Origin: Candidatus Eubacterium faecigallinarum | GTDB lineage: Bacteria > Bacillota > Clostridia > Oscillospirales > Acutalibacteraceae | NCBI GenBank assembly: GCA_019115455.1 | Contig: DXDN01000008.1 | Location: 100,042-164,041 of the forward strand | Reading direction: 5' to 3' | DNA: 64,000 bases | Shown here: in pieces, positions 31,634 to 40,758 of the stretch | How the letters are laid out: each line of letters opens with the position of its first letter | Numbering within the stretch: the first letter of the stretch is position 1 | The notes under the pieces: generated by a model | Database searches by the model: none | Told to the model about the DNA's origin: nothing | What the model saw: only the letters and a program-made list of their open reading frames with translations | Made by a program: the position numbers and the translations under genes

Positions 31634-33343
31634 CTAACCGATCAAGTGTAATTTTCTCAATATTTTACCGACCTTTTTCTTGAATGCGCTTTTTTTAGTA
31701 TAGATTTTATTAACATCCCAAAACCGTTTTAAAACTGCGGCGTCGGTATCGGCATCGGTGAACACTTCCAAAATCACCGGTCCCTGAGAGGGTTTGATAA
31801 ATTCTGCAATGCCTTCTTCCAGCTGCTGACTGTTTTCGGCGCTCAGGTATCTGAAATCCGCCAGATGACTAAGCTGGGAGATCTTGGTGTGATGTGATGC
31901 CGCAATGTGGGTATTGAGTGTGGGTATTTGTTTAAGTCCGAAATTTTTATGGAATTCCGCACCGGCAAAATTGTTAATGACAAGTATATGCACGTTATCC
32001 GAGATTTTGTCAACAGCTGCATTTATATCATAAATAAAGCTAAGGTCGCCTGTAATGAGAAACGCCTCTTTGTCAGTTTTGCATGCCTGTCCTAGAAATG
32101 TTGAAAACGGACCGTCAATACCGTCACAGCCAAGATTGCCAAACACTCTTACGCTGGGATCGAGAGTAAAATAATTTGTTATTCTGATACTGTTTAAGAT
32201 ACTTAAATGCAGTATAGAATCCTTTGGAATATTTTTGACAAACTGACCTATTACATAGAAATTAGTAAAGCGAAGATCGGGATAAACCGCCTTTGAAAGC
32301 CTGTTTTTCCACTCGTTATAATAAACGTGGTCATTGGTGCCGTTTGCGTATGCGTTGATATTTTTGAAAAATTCAAGAGGAGTTGATTCAAAAACATCCG
32401 TCAATGTGATAAAGCCGTCGCTGAGTCTGCCCTGGGGGTCAACGCACCAGTGCTGAGCCTTTGACACAAGAGAATATTTCAGCCCGGACCACACCTGCGT
32501 GCCGATGCTTATCACCAGGTCACAGCCGATAAGTCCGTTATCATAGCTTGTAAGGGATTCAACCACATTGGACAGCTTTAGGAAATTTTCACCGTAAATA
32601 TTGGAGAAATAATCGTATGAAACAACAACGTTAAATTTTTTCTCAAATTTGGAAATTTCACTCGACAACGCTTCTGTATCCGTATGATTCTGACCGCAGA
32701 TTAAAAGAATCCTTTTCTTTTTACTGAGGTAATCAGCGTATTTTTTCCAGTCACAGTCAATGCCGTGGCGGCTGATTTTTCTGACTTCGGGCAATTTCTC
32801 GCAGGAAAAATTACCCAGATCAATTACCTCGTAATTTATCTGGACAGGTCCTTTAACATGGTGGTCAAGCTCAAGAAAAGCTTCATTCACTTCCCTTTCC
32901 ACATACCAGGAGTATTTCTCATTTCCTGCGTTTAGCTCAGGCAGATTTACTGCGTGGCGCGCATATTTGCCGTACATATTCACCTGGTCAATGGACTGAT
33001 CCTGCATGTGGTACAAAAATCTCTGGTTTCTGTCGGCAGTGAGGGCTACAAGGCAGATATTGCGCTCGTACGCTTCCTTAATTGCAGGCAGGTAATTGCA
33101 GGTAGCGGTTGCCGCCGTGCAGGTTACGCATACAGGCACGTCCAGCGCCTCGGCTATACCGAGTGCAAAGTATCCTGCGCTTCTCTCGTCAACAATTGAA
33201 TAGCACACAAAGAAATCGTCGTTTTCAACGCTGTGAACCAGCGGAGTATTTCTTGTTCCGGGAGAAATTACCAGGTGCTTTATATTATGCTTTTTGAGCA
33301 GTGCGATGATTATCTGCACTGTTTTCAGATTAGTATACATCAT
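31634..33343 (-). CDS. MenD-like thiamine-diphosphate-dependent enzyme in polysaccharide operon
   Basis: HLVISPGTRNTPLVHSVE, DERSAGYFALGIAEALDVPVCVTCTAATATCNYLPAIKEA, LVALTADRN, GCDGIDGPFST, GDLSFIYDINAAVD resemble MenD motifs. Confidence 0.85.
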   Translation of the reverse strand: MMYTNLKTVQIIIALLKKHNIKHLVISPGTRNTPLVHSVENDDFFVCYSIVDERSAGYFALGIAEALDVPVCVTCTAATATCNYLPAIKEAYERNICLVALTADRNQRFLYHMQDQSIDQVNMYGKYARHAVNLPELNAGNEKYSWYVEREVNEAFLELDHHVKGPVQINYEVIDLGNFSCEKLPEVRKISRHGIDCDWKKYADYLSKKKRILLICGQNHTDTEALSSEISKFEKKFNVVVSYDYFSNIYGENFLKLSNVVESLTSYDNGLIGCDLVISIGTQVWSGLKYSLVSKAQHWCVDPQGRLSDGFITLTDVFESTPLEFFKNINAYANGTNDHVYYNEWKNRLSKAVYPDLRFTNFYVIGQFVKNIPKDSILHLSILNSIRITNYFTLDPSVRVFGNLGCDGIDGPFSTFLGQACKTDKEAFLITGDLSFIYDINAAVDKISDNVHILVINNFAGAEFHKNFGLKQIPTLNTHIAASHHTKISQLSHLADFRYLSAENSQQLEEGIAEFIKPSQGPVILEVFTDADTDAAVLKRFWDVNKIYTKKSAFKKKVGKILRKLHLIG

Positions 33344-33344
33344 A

Positions 33345-34214
33345 TCAGTCCTTGTCCTTATCAACAAATATTACAGACGGACCTTCTGCCTGATTAAGCA
33401 TTTCGTCTGCCTGGCGGCTGAAATTCTTTTTATCCGCCAGTCTTATTTCAAATCCGTTAGATTCCAGCCAGGTCTTCATTTCATCATAATTTTCCGTACC
33501 GAACACGATGATTTTAACTTTATCCGACAGGTATCTGTTGTTAAAAATATTTATATCTATGTCAATAATATCAGGGGTTATTAAAAGCAGGCACCTCTTT
33601 GGACTTACAAGAGAATAGCCCATATATTTTGACAAAGCACCGTATTTATAGCGTCTGCTGACGGATTTGATTTCATAGCTGTATTCTTTTTTTAGCTCCG
33701 GATTGTAGCAAAACAGGATGTCGTCACTTGAAAGAAAAGAATCCAGCTCATCAAGTATATATCCGTAATCAACTGTTTTTTCCGTTTTCTGATTAAGAAT
33801 AACGGGGAGAACGGTGGGCTTAAATCTGTGCTCTTCAAACGGAAAGCCGTCCTCGGCATCGTCCTCTCTGACAGCATTCAAAACGTCGCAGCACCGCTCA
33901 AGATATCCGAGACTGAAATCCTCACCCTTTTGATAAACGGCAATTATCAGCAGCGGTATCTCCTGAAAGAACATTTCCGTAAGAGCTGTATATGTACTTT
34001 CAATGGCTGTACCGTCCATCAGCAGTACGGTTTTGCTGTTTGGAAGCTGCTTGGCAATTCCAAAGGCTCTGAAAGCACTGCTCCTGGCGTCGGTTACGAT
34101 TACGGGATTTTGCGAAAGGACGTATTCACTGTCCGCTTTTGAAATTTTATCTAACACATCACGGTTTACGACTAAATCGGAGGGAGTGCGAATTTCAAGT
34201 ATTTCTTTAATCAT
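33345..34214 (-). CDS. Uncharacterised protein, proposed degenerate ThDP-fold (Pyr + PP domains, no central domain)
   Basis: Visual correspondence 'DARSSAFRAFGIAKQLPNSKTVLLMDGTAIESTYTALTEMFFQEIPLLIIAV' to Pyr domain and 'GALSKYMGYSLVSPKRCLLLITPDIIDIDINIFNNRYLSDKVKIIVFGTENYDEM' to PP domain of MenD-like neighbour. ORF itself is clear. Confidence 0.55.
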   Translation of the reverse strand: MIKEILEIRTPSDLVVNRDVLDKISKADSEYVLSQNPVIVTDARSSAFRAFGIAKQLPNSKTVLLMDGTAIESTYTALTEMFFQEIPLLIIAVYQKGEDFSLGYLERCCDVLNAVREDDAEDGFPFEEHRFKPTVLPVILNQKTEKTVDYGYILDELDSFLSSDDILFCYNPELKKEYSYEIKSVSRRYKYGALSKYMGYSLVSPKRCLLLITPDIIDIDINIFNNRYLSDKVKIIVFGTENYDEMKTWLESNGFEIRLADKKNFSRQADEMLNQAEGPSVIFVDKDKD

Positions 34215-34223
34215 TTCTTTCTC

Positions 34224-35777
34224 CTACTGCGTAAATTTATTTAAAAATTTCAGCTTGTTTTTAGTAAGGCTGTTAACCATTGAAACCAGCGAAACAAATT
34301 CAGGACATTTCCTGTAAACAACAAACATTATGCCGTTTGGAACCACAAGGCAAACCAAAAGTCTGACGCATATCGTCAGCACGTTTGAATCAAAGGAAAT
34401 AAATTTCGATATACCGACGCAGACGGCGCCGCACACAACACAAACCGCCGTATATCCCAGCAGGCTGAGCACATACTTGAGGGGATTGCATTTGAATATC
34501 TCCGTAAAAACGTTGTGGATTATCCAGGGCATACCGACTATAAGCATACTTAATGCCGTGGAAAGCAATATGCCGTACAGTCCCCAGAACTGAACCATAA
34601 TAAGATTCATAATAAGATTAGCGGCTGCCGTTACAAGGGGTCTGAAACGGTCACGGTGCCATATTCCCGAAGCGTCCTTATACACGTTTAAAACGGCGTT
34701 TATTTCCTTAATAAAGAAATAGGCGGAAAACATGATGACCATTCCGTACGGCAGAAGGTTATCTTCGCCTACCCAAAGCTCCATAAACGGCTGATAAAGG
34801 CAAAGGAAACAGCACACGCTGAACACGGAAAGCCACGAAAAAATGAAGGTGAATTTCTTAAGGTCAATATAATTTTTTTCAGAGCTTTCGGTAACTATAC
34901 TATTGCCGATACCTGCAAGGCTTGAGCTTGTTATCAGGGTTATAAAGCCGTAAATGGTATTGAGAATAAAATAGTAATTTTGATATTTTGCCAGCGCCGT
35001 GAGTCCGAGAAAGGCAGAAATCACAATAGTATCGGCGGAATCCACAACAACCACGCCGACCTTTGAGGTAAAGAGGTCGCGTATCCTTCTGTTTATCAGG
35101 GATACCTCGCTTTTAGGCAATTTGCCCATTGCCTTGTACTGGGGATACATCCTGTTTACAACCAAAGCGGTAACTATGTTTGACGCGATATTGCTCAGAA
35201 GCATTACTATAATATAGACATAATAATCCTTTATGATAAACAGCACAAGAAGCTGGATTCCGTATTTTGCAGTATTCACGATATAGCCGATCTTATCGGT
35301 AACATCGTTACGTTGGTGAGCATATAAAAGGCAGTTCTTATATGCGAAAAGCCAGTAGGTAAATACGGTTGCCAGCAAGTTAATAACATAAAGCACATAA
35401 AGATTTACGTCAGGGGGCAAATCCTTTTTAACCAGCATGGGAAGTGCCGGCATAATACACAGACCGAGTCCGAGTATAACTGCACCTATGATACGATAGT
35501 ATATTTTATACAATCGCATCAGGGCGCAGATTTTTGCGCTGTCACCCTCGGCAATGGGTTTATACATACTGAAAGTCATAGCGGTGCCGACTCCCAGCTC
35601 TGCAAGGTTCAAAACAGACAAAACAGACGTAAAGAGGCTGTTGAGTCCCAGATATTCCATACCCAGCAGGTATATCATCGCCGTTCGCATTAAAAACGGT
35701 ATTACAATGTTATATATTTTGGTTATCAATCCAAAGAACAGATTTCTTGCCGTGTTCTTCGTACGGTTATACTTCAT
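34224..35777 (-). CDS. Polysaccharide flippase (Wzx/MATE-like, MOP superfamily)
   Basis: ~12-14 TM; 'NLFFGLITKIYNIVIPFLMRTAMIYLLGMEYLGLNSLFTSVLSVLNLAELGVGTAMTFSMY'. Confidence 0.92.
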   Translation of the reverse strand: MKYNRTKNTARNLFFGLITKIYNIVIPFLMRTAMIYLLGMEYLGLNSLFTSVLSVLNLAELGVGTAMTFSMYKPIAEGDSAKICALMRLYKIYYRIIGAVILGLGLCIMPALPMLVKKDLPPDVNLYVLYVINLLATVFTYWLFAYKNCLLYAHQRNDVTDKIGYIVNTAKYGIQLLVLFIIKDYYVYIIVMLLSNIASNIVTALVVNRMYPQYKAMGKLPKSEVSLINRRIRDLFTSKVGVVVVDSADTIVISAFLGLTALAKYQNYYFILNTIYGFITLITSSSLAGIGNSIVTESSEKNYIDLKKFTFIFSWLSVFSVCCFLCLYQPFMELWVGEDNLLPYGMVIMFSAYFFIKEINAVLNVYKDASGIWHRDRFRPLVTAAANLIMNLIMVQFWGLYGILLSTALSMLIVGMPWIIHNVFTEIFKCNPLKYVLSLLGYTAVCVVCGAVCVGISKFISFDSNVLTICVRLLVCLVVPNGIMFVVYRKCPEFVSLVSMVNSLTKNKLKFLNKFTQ

Positions 35778-36861
35778 TTAAACCTAAAGCACCTTTCAGA
35801 TAATTATAGGCTTTTTCTCTGTCCTTACTCCAGACAGATGACACATTATTATAATTCTTATAAAAAATATTTTCAACATTTTCCGCAGTATTTCCTGTAC
35901 ACCAGTCAGAAATTCCGATTTCGCCGAAAAGCTGCTCCATTCTGCTATTCATACTGCCCACAATATTTTCAACCCTTTCAAAACATCGGAACGGTTTGTC
36001 CATTATTATTGAAAAAATACTGCCGTGAAAAGAATCGGTAAACATTATTTCGCAATTAGCGGCAAGCCACACGAACTCATCCGGCGAAAAGCGAAAATGG
36101 TGCATATTCTTAATTTTATCAACATTTGTCCACTCGTGATAAAGGTCAATTATTTCAAGGCCGTACTTTTCCGCCACCCTGTCGATAAAGCTCTGGATAT
36201 CGCTGTCGATACCGTCAATACCGCCGAGAAAGTATGTTAATATGTATTTCCTTTTTTTATTTACGCATTTTGGCTTTTTAGCTATTTTCATCCATTCTGA
36301 TCTTGAGAGCATTATTGTCGGGTCGACGGTAACACCGACTTTCCGACCGGCAAGCTCATAAATAATATCTGCGCCCTTTTGTTCTCTGACGGAGATACTT
36401 TTCATCTCGCTGACGCCTTTGATAAAATCTTCCCTATACTTCGGCTCAATCTCGTCGCAGCTTATACTTGCCGAGTACGCTATTCTTTTTTCAGGAGGTA
36501 CGAATCTTGCAAAATAAAGGTCCCTTTTCTCCCATATCGTATCCCACTTAAAATTCCATATTTGGTCTGAGCCGCAAACAGCATAATCAGCATCAGGCTG
36601 ATGATTTTTTACGCAATGAATATATTTTCTGTTAAATTTATTGAAGCCGTAAAATCTGCTGTCCCTGCAATAACTGCCGCGCTTAATTATATATTTGATT
36701 ATCCTTTTAAGTTCAAATTTTAAAGCGTCAAATCCTATCGGGCAGGCGTTATATGTGACAGCGTCCACACCCAGTTTAAACAGCACCTGCTCAACAGCGT
36801 AATTTTGCAGGCGGTTTCCATAATTCGTTTCACCTGTAATTGTAATTATTTCAGCTTTCAT
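35767..36861 (-). CDS. Polysaccharide pyruvyl transferase family protein
   Basis: ITITGETNYGNRLQNYAVEQVL..YAVCGSDQIWN..MFTDSFHGSIFSIIMDKPF; ATG at 36861. Confidence 0.92.
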   Translation of the reverse strand: MKAEIITITGETNYGNRLQNYAVEQVLFKLGVDAVTYNACPIGFDALKFELKRIIKYIIKRGSYCRDSRFYGFNKFNRKYIHCVKNHQPDADYAVCGSDQIWNFKWDTIWEKRDLYFARFVPPEKRIAYSASISCDEIEPKYREDFIKGVSEMKSISVREQKGADIIYELAGRKVGVTVDPTIMLSRSEWMKIAKKPKCVNKKRKYILTYFLGGIDGIDSDIQSFIDRVAEKYGLEIIDLYHEWTNVDKIKNMHHFRFSPDEFVWLAANCEIMFTDSFHGSIFSIIMDKPFRCFERVENIVGSMNSRMEQLFGEIGISDWCTGNTAENVENIFYKNYNNVSSVWSKDREKAYNYLKGALGLNEV

Positions 36862-36874
36862 AATCTGCTCCTGA

Positions 36875-37831
36875 TTATCCGAAATATTTAAATTTTTTGT
36901 ACGTCTTGTAAATGAATTTAAAATTACAAAGAAGTACAGCAAACAGCTTTTCAACACGGGTAAAATAAGAATCATTTAAGATAAAGCTCTTATATTTTTT
37001 TATCCTGTCGATTGCTTTGAGGCTAAACTCCTTGCCCTTTTTATAGACAATATAATCGTCTGCCGCCTTTATCCAGTATTTATATGCCCATCTTACCACA
37101 TAATCTTTGGTACGGCTTTCCGCAATATTTTCCAGGAAATAATCAATGAGCCCTATCATTTTAAAATCATTTTCAACAGGCTTTAATCTCATTACTGAAT
37201 CTTGCCTATATGTATAATCATAGCCGCAGAGCTTCACCAGTGACACATCTGAAATATGACTTAGATATTCAAAATTAAATAAAGTATCCTCGCACATAGA
37301 AAGCTCTTCGCTAAACTGAACGCCGTATTTTTTTACGTCATCAAGGAGATAAAGCTTGTTCCATACAAAGCCCTCAAATTCCGGATGCTCCTTGATATTA
37401 AACATATCTTCAAGCGCCTGAGCGGCTGAAATCACTTTATCCTCTGACGGTATAAACTTATTTTCGGCAAGAGTATACCCGCACGCCGCAAGCTGTGTGC
37501 CGTCATTCTGAACTGCATTGACGAGCTTTTCAAACATATCGGGCAAAACGCAGTCGTCGCCGTCAACAAATCCCACGTACTTGCCTATGGCGGCGTTTAG
37601 TCCGGCATTTCTTGCTGATGATACTCCGCCGTTTGCTTTATGTATAACTCTGATACGTTGGTCCTTTTCTGCCCAGAAATCACATATCTGAGGTGAGCCG
37701 TCGGGAGAACCGTCGTCAACAAGAATTATATCAAGATTTTTATACGTCTGGCTTACTATGCTTTTGACGCATCTGTCAAGATAATCCTCAACTTTGTACA
37801 CGGGCACAATTACAGTAATAATATCTTCCAT
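36875..37831 (-). CDS. GT2 family glycosyltransferase
   Basis: ITVIVPVYKVEDYLDRCVKSIVSQTYKNLDIILVDDGSPDGSPQICD. Confidence 0.93.
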   Translation of the reverse strand: MEDIITVIVPVYKVEDYLDRCVKSIVSQTYKNLDIILVDDGSPDGSPQICDFWAEKDQRIRVIHKANGGVSSARNAGLNAAIGKYVGFVDGDDCVLPDMFEKLVNAVQNDGTQLAACGYTLAENKFIPSEDKVISAAQALEDMFNIKEHPEFEGFVWNKLYLLDDVKKYGVQFSEELSMCEDTLFNFEYLSHISDVSLVKLCGYDYTYRQDSVMRLKPVENDFKMIGLIDYFLENIAESRTKDYVVRWAYKYWIKAADDYIVYKKGKEFSLKAIDRIKKYKSFILNDSYFTRVEKLFAVLLCNFKFIYKTYKKFKYFG

Positions 37832-37835
37832 TATT

Positions 37836-38819
37836 CTACCCCGCCTTACGTCCGCTATAAAGTAAATAAAGCACCCTGAATCCTCCGGGACATGCTTTGA
37901 TAAACGATACAGCCGCCGCCTTAAATCCGCTTACATCAGGCAGTTTTTTAAATACTGAGCTGTACAGTTTAATTTCGTCAGTCAGTGAGCTGTAGTTTTC
38001 AGCAATTAGGGATTTATTGCCGCTGGATAAAAGCTGCTTAATGCAGGTTAAAAGCTGGTTAAGATAAATTTCAAGGCAATGCTCGTAAACAGCGCGGTTG
38101 CTTTTTTCATTTTCAAGAATTATTTTATACACTCGCCATCTGTTAATAAAATCAGCATTTACATTACCTGTTGCGGAATTATCCCTGTCAACATAATAGT
38201 TATACAGAACATAATCAGTAACGACTATCTTTTTGCAGTATTTAAAATAGTAATAGTTAAAAAGGAAATCCTCGCCCACATTAAACTGCTCATCAAAAAA
38301 TATTTTATCATCCCTGATAACGGACATCCTGTAAAGCTTGTTCCAAACACAGCAGACCTCAAATTTCTCCTTGCCGTCAAAAGGAACAAATCCGTACTGA
38401 GTTTCAATCACCTTGGCAGGATATATAGCATCCTGTGATATTATGCCGCCGTCATTAACACGGTTATAAGCGCACACAGCCACATCGGCGTTATTTTTTT
38501 CTATCTCTTCTAAAAGTGTTTCATACATTTGGGGCTCGATATAATCGTCGCCGTCCACAAAAGCGATATATGTACCCGTTGCCTGAGTGATTCCTGCATT
38601 TCTTGCAGAGGATACGCCGCCGTTTTCTTTATGTATAACCTTTATTCTTTTATCTTCAGCGGCAAATCGGTCGCATATAATTGGACAATTGTCCGTTGAA
38701 CCGTCGTCAACAAGGATTATCTCAAGGTCCTGACAGGTTTGGTTTGTTATTGATTTTACACAACGGTCAATATATTTTTCAACATTATATACGGGAACTA
38801 CAACACTAATTTTATTCAT
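37836..38819 (-). CDS. GT2 family glycosyltransferase
   Basis: ISVVVPVYNVEKYIDRCVKSITNQTCQDLEIILVDDGSTDNCPIICDRF. Confidence 0.93.
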   Translation of the reverse strand: MNKISVVVPVYNVEKYIDRCVKSITNQTCQDLEIILVDDGSTDNCPIICDRFAAEDKRIKVIHKENGGVSSARNAGITQATGTYIAFVDGDDYIEPQMYETLLEEIEKNNADVAVCAYNRVNDGGIISQDAIYPAKVIETQYGFVPFDGKEKFEVCCVWNKLYRMSVIRDDKIFFDEQFNVGEDFLFNYYYFKYCKKIVVTDYVLYNYYVDRDNSATGNVNADFINRWRVYKIILENEKSNRAVYEHCLEIYLNQLLTCIKQLLSSGNKSLIAENYSSLTDEIKLYSSVFKKLPDVSGFKAAAVSFIKACPGGFRVLYLLYSGRKAG

Positions 38820-39829
38820 TATTCGGCTCCTGACAATCTACTGTATTTTTTTGCTGAGTATGTGCCGTAAATTTTCATAATATGACTATATGTTCTTGGA
38901 ACAAGCCAAAGTATAAGTGTACGTAACTTTGCAGAGCGGGCATAAAGATTGCTTTTAAATATCTCCGACTTATGTTCAATGATCCGTTTACGGATCTGTG
39001 GATAGTATTCGGTGCAGCTTGAGCTTACAAACATCTGCTTTATGGTTCTGAAGCTTTTCATCACATCGCCCTTAACGCAGTATTGCATAAGCTCGCTGTT
39101 TGACTTTGCATAGCCGAAAATTATATCCATAACCCTGTGTTCATCAAATCTCGCCTCTGAAAACGCTTTATTTGATGCAGAAGTTTCATTATTTGTGTAA
39201 TGGTATCTTGCCACATTATGTATTACGATTTTACGCATATTCCTTGCCGCTTCAAAATTAAAAAGAGTATCCTCGGCATATTTGAAATTAGTATTAAACC
39301 TGACGTTCTTCAGTATTTCGGCGCTGTAAAGCTTATTACCGGTATGAACAGGCAGGATACCGTTTGCCTCACCGACGGCTTTAAGCCATGGCAGTGTATC
39401 GACACACTCAACAGGGCTGTCTGCACTGCCCCACTCTTCCTTATAGCCGTTTTTGCTCTCCCTTACCATACCGCAGGAAGCGGCGTCAGCATTGTGCTCG
39501 CATATCTCTGCGTACATTATCTCATACATATCAATGTCGATATAATCATCGGCGTCAACAAAACCGATATACTCGCCTGTTGCGGCGTCAAGCCCTGCAT
39601 TTCGGGCAGATGACGCTCCGCCGTTTTGCTTATGAATAACCTTGATTCTGTTATCACGAAGCGCCCATTCATCACAAAGCGATCCGCTGTTATCCTTAGA
39701 ACCGTCATCCACCAGCAAAATCTCCAGATTATCATAAGTCTGGTTTACGATACTGTTTATGCAGTTATCAAGATATTTTTCTACGTTATAGACGGGAACT
39801 ATCACTGAAATCTTAGGTCTGCTGTTCAT
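38819..39829 (-). CDS. GT2 family glycosyltransferase
   Basis: ISVIVPVYNVEKYLDNCINSIVNQTYDNLEILLVDDGSKDNSGSLCDEW. Confidence 0.93.
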   Translation of the reverse strand: MNSRPKISVIVPVYNVEKYLDNCINSIVNQTYDNLEILLVDDGSKDNSGSLCDEWALRDNRIKVIHKQNGGASSARNAGLDAATGEYIGFVDADDYIDIDMYEIMYAEICEHNADAASCGMVRESKNGYKEEWGSADSPVECVDTLPWLKAVGEANGILPVHTGNKLYSAEILKNVRFNTNFKYAEDTLFNFEAARNMRKIVIHNVARYHYTNNETSASNKAFSEARFDEHRVMDIIFGYAKSNSELMQYCVKGDVMKSFRTIKQMFVSSSCTEYYPQIRKRIIEHKSEIFKSNLYARSAKLRTLILWLVPRTYSHIMKIYGTYSAKKYSRLSGAE

Positions 39830-40733
39830 TCACTTTATCTCCGATATAATCACGAATTTTATAAACAATCTCTTTATCAAGGTGCATACTGAACTTTCTG
39901 GCAAACATTGCCGGAGAGGAAATTATGCTTTCAAAATCCTCAGACGTGAAGGTATACGGATTGCCCCTTTGCCAGTCGATATATCTTGCGCAGGCAAGCT
40001 GATTATTATTGCAATGCGGCATATATAACCTGTCTTTAAAAGGGGAATTCATAAATATTGTCTGGAGGAAAACCTCGTCACAGCAGTAGGAATAGCTGAA
40101 GATTTTTTTGATTTCACTTTCCTTGGACACAACATAGTTAGCAAAATCATCGGTAATACTAAACCAATTTGTCCCCTTCCAGACATTAATCGGCTCGTTC
40201 TTAAGGCGGTTTACACCCAGGATTTTTTGAGCCATAAGAGCAAACTGAGCCAAAATCTTGTAAAACAGATTTCGATTTGACCTAAAGATATGATAATACC
40301 TGACTCGGGACATAGCAGAGCGGGACGGCTCATCCTCTGAAAAATGGATGAATTCTTTGCCCTGATGTTCTGCAAAAAAGCGGTGAATCTCGTCATTTGT
40401 CTTTATTGGGAGGTCACAGCCTGACAGCAGATGAAAATACGCATACCTGTTTCGGTTAATTTCATTTTTTACTGCCGCCTTAAGCAGTATCATTTCCGCT
40501 TCTATTTGGGAATAGTCGCCCCAGGTCACTGATATTCTGTCGGTAAAAAATAATCCGGCATGCTTTGTCAGCGAGACAAATTCGTCGGCATTAAAATCCT
40601 GTGCCTTTGAATCCACATGTACATATATATCATTTCTCTCGTCGTCGAGCATGGTTATAAGAATTTTTAAAAGATCAAACTGGTCGTGTGCTATGATCAT
40701 AAAAGCATGCTTTGCCGTCAATATAATCAACAC
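39813..40733 (-). CDS. Core-2/I-branching-type (GT14) beta-1,6-N-acetylglucosaminyltransferase family protein
   Basis: AFMIIAHDQFDLLKILITMLDDERNDIYVHVDSKA..YFHLLSGCDLPIK..WKGTNWFSITDDFANYV. Confidence 0.9.
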   Translation of the reverse strand: MLIILTAKHAFMIIAHDQFDLLKILITMLDDERNDIYVHVDSKAQDFNADEFVSLTKHAGLFFTDRISVTWGDYSQIEAEMILLKAAVKNEINRNRYAYFHLLSGCDLPIKTNDEIHRFFAEHQGKEFIHFSEDEPSRSAMSRVRYYHIFRSNRNLFYKILAQFALMAQKILGVNRLKNEPINVWKGTNWFSITDDFANYVVSKESEIKKIFSYSYCCDEVFLQTIFMNSPFKDRLYMPHCNNNQLACARYIDWQRGNPYTFTSEDFESIISSPAMFARKFSMHLDKEIVYKIRDYIGDKVNEQQT

Positions 40734-40758
40734 CTTTACTGTTCAAAATACAAATCCG

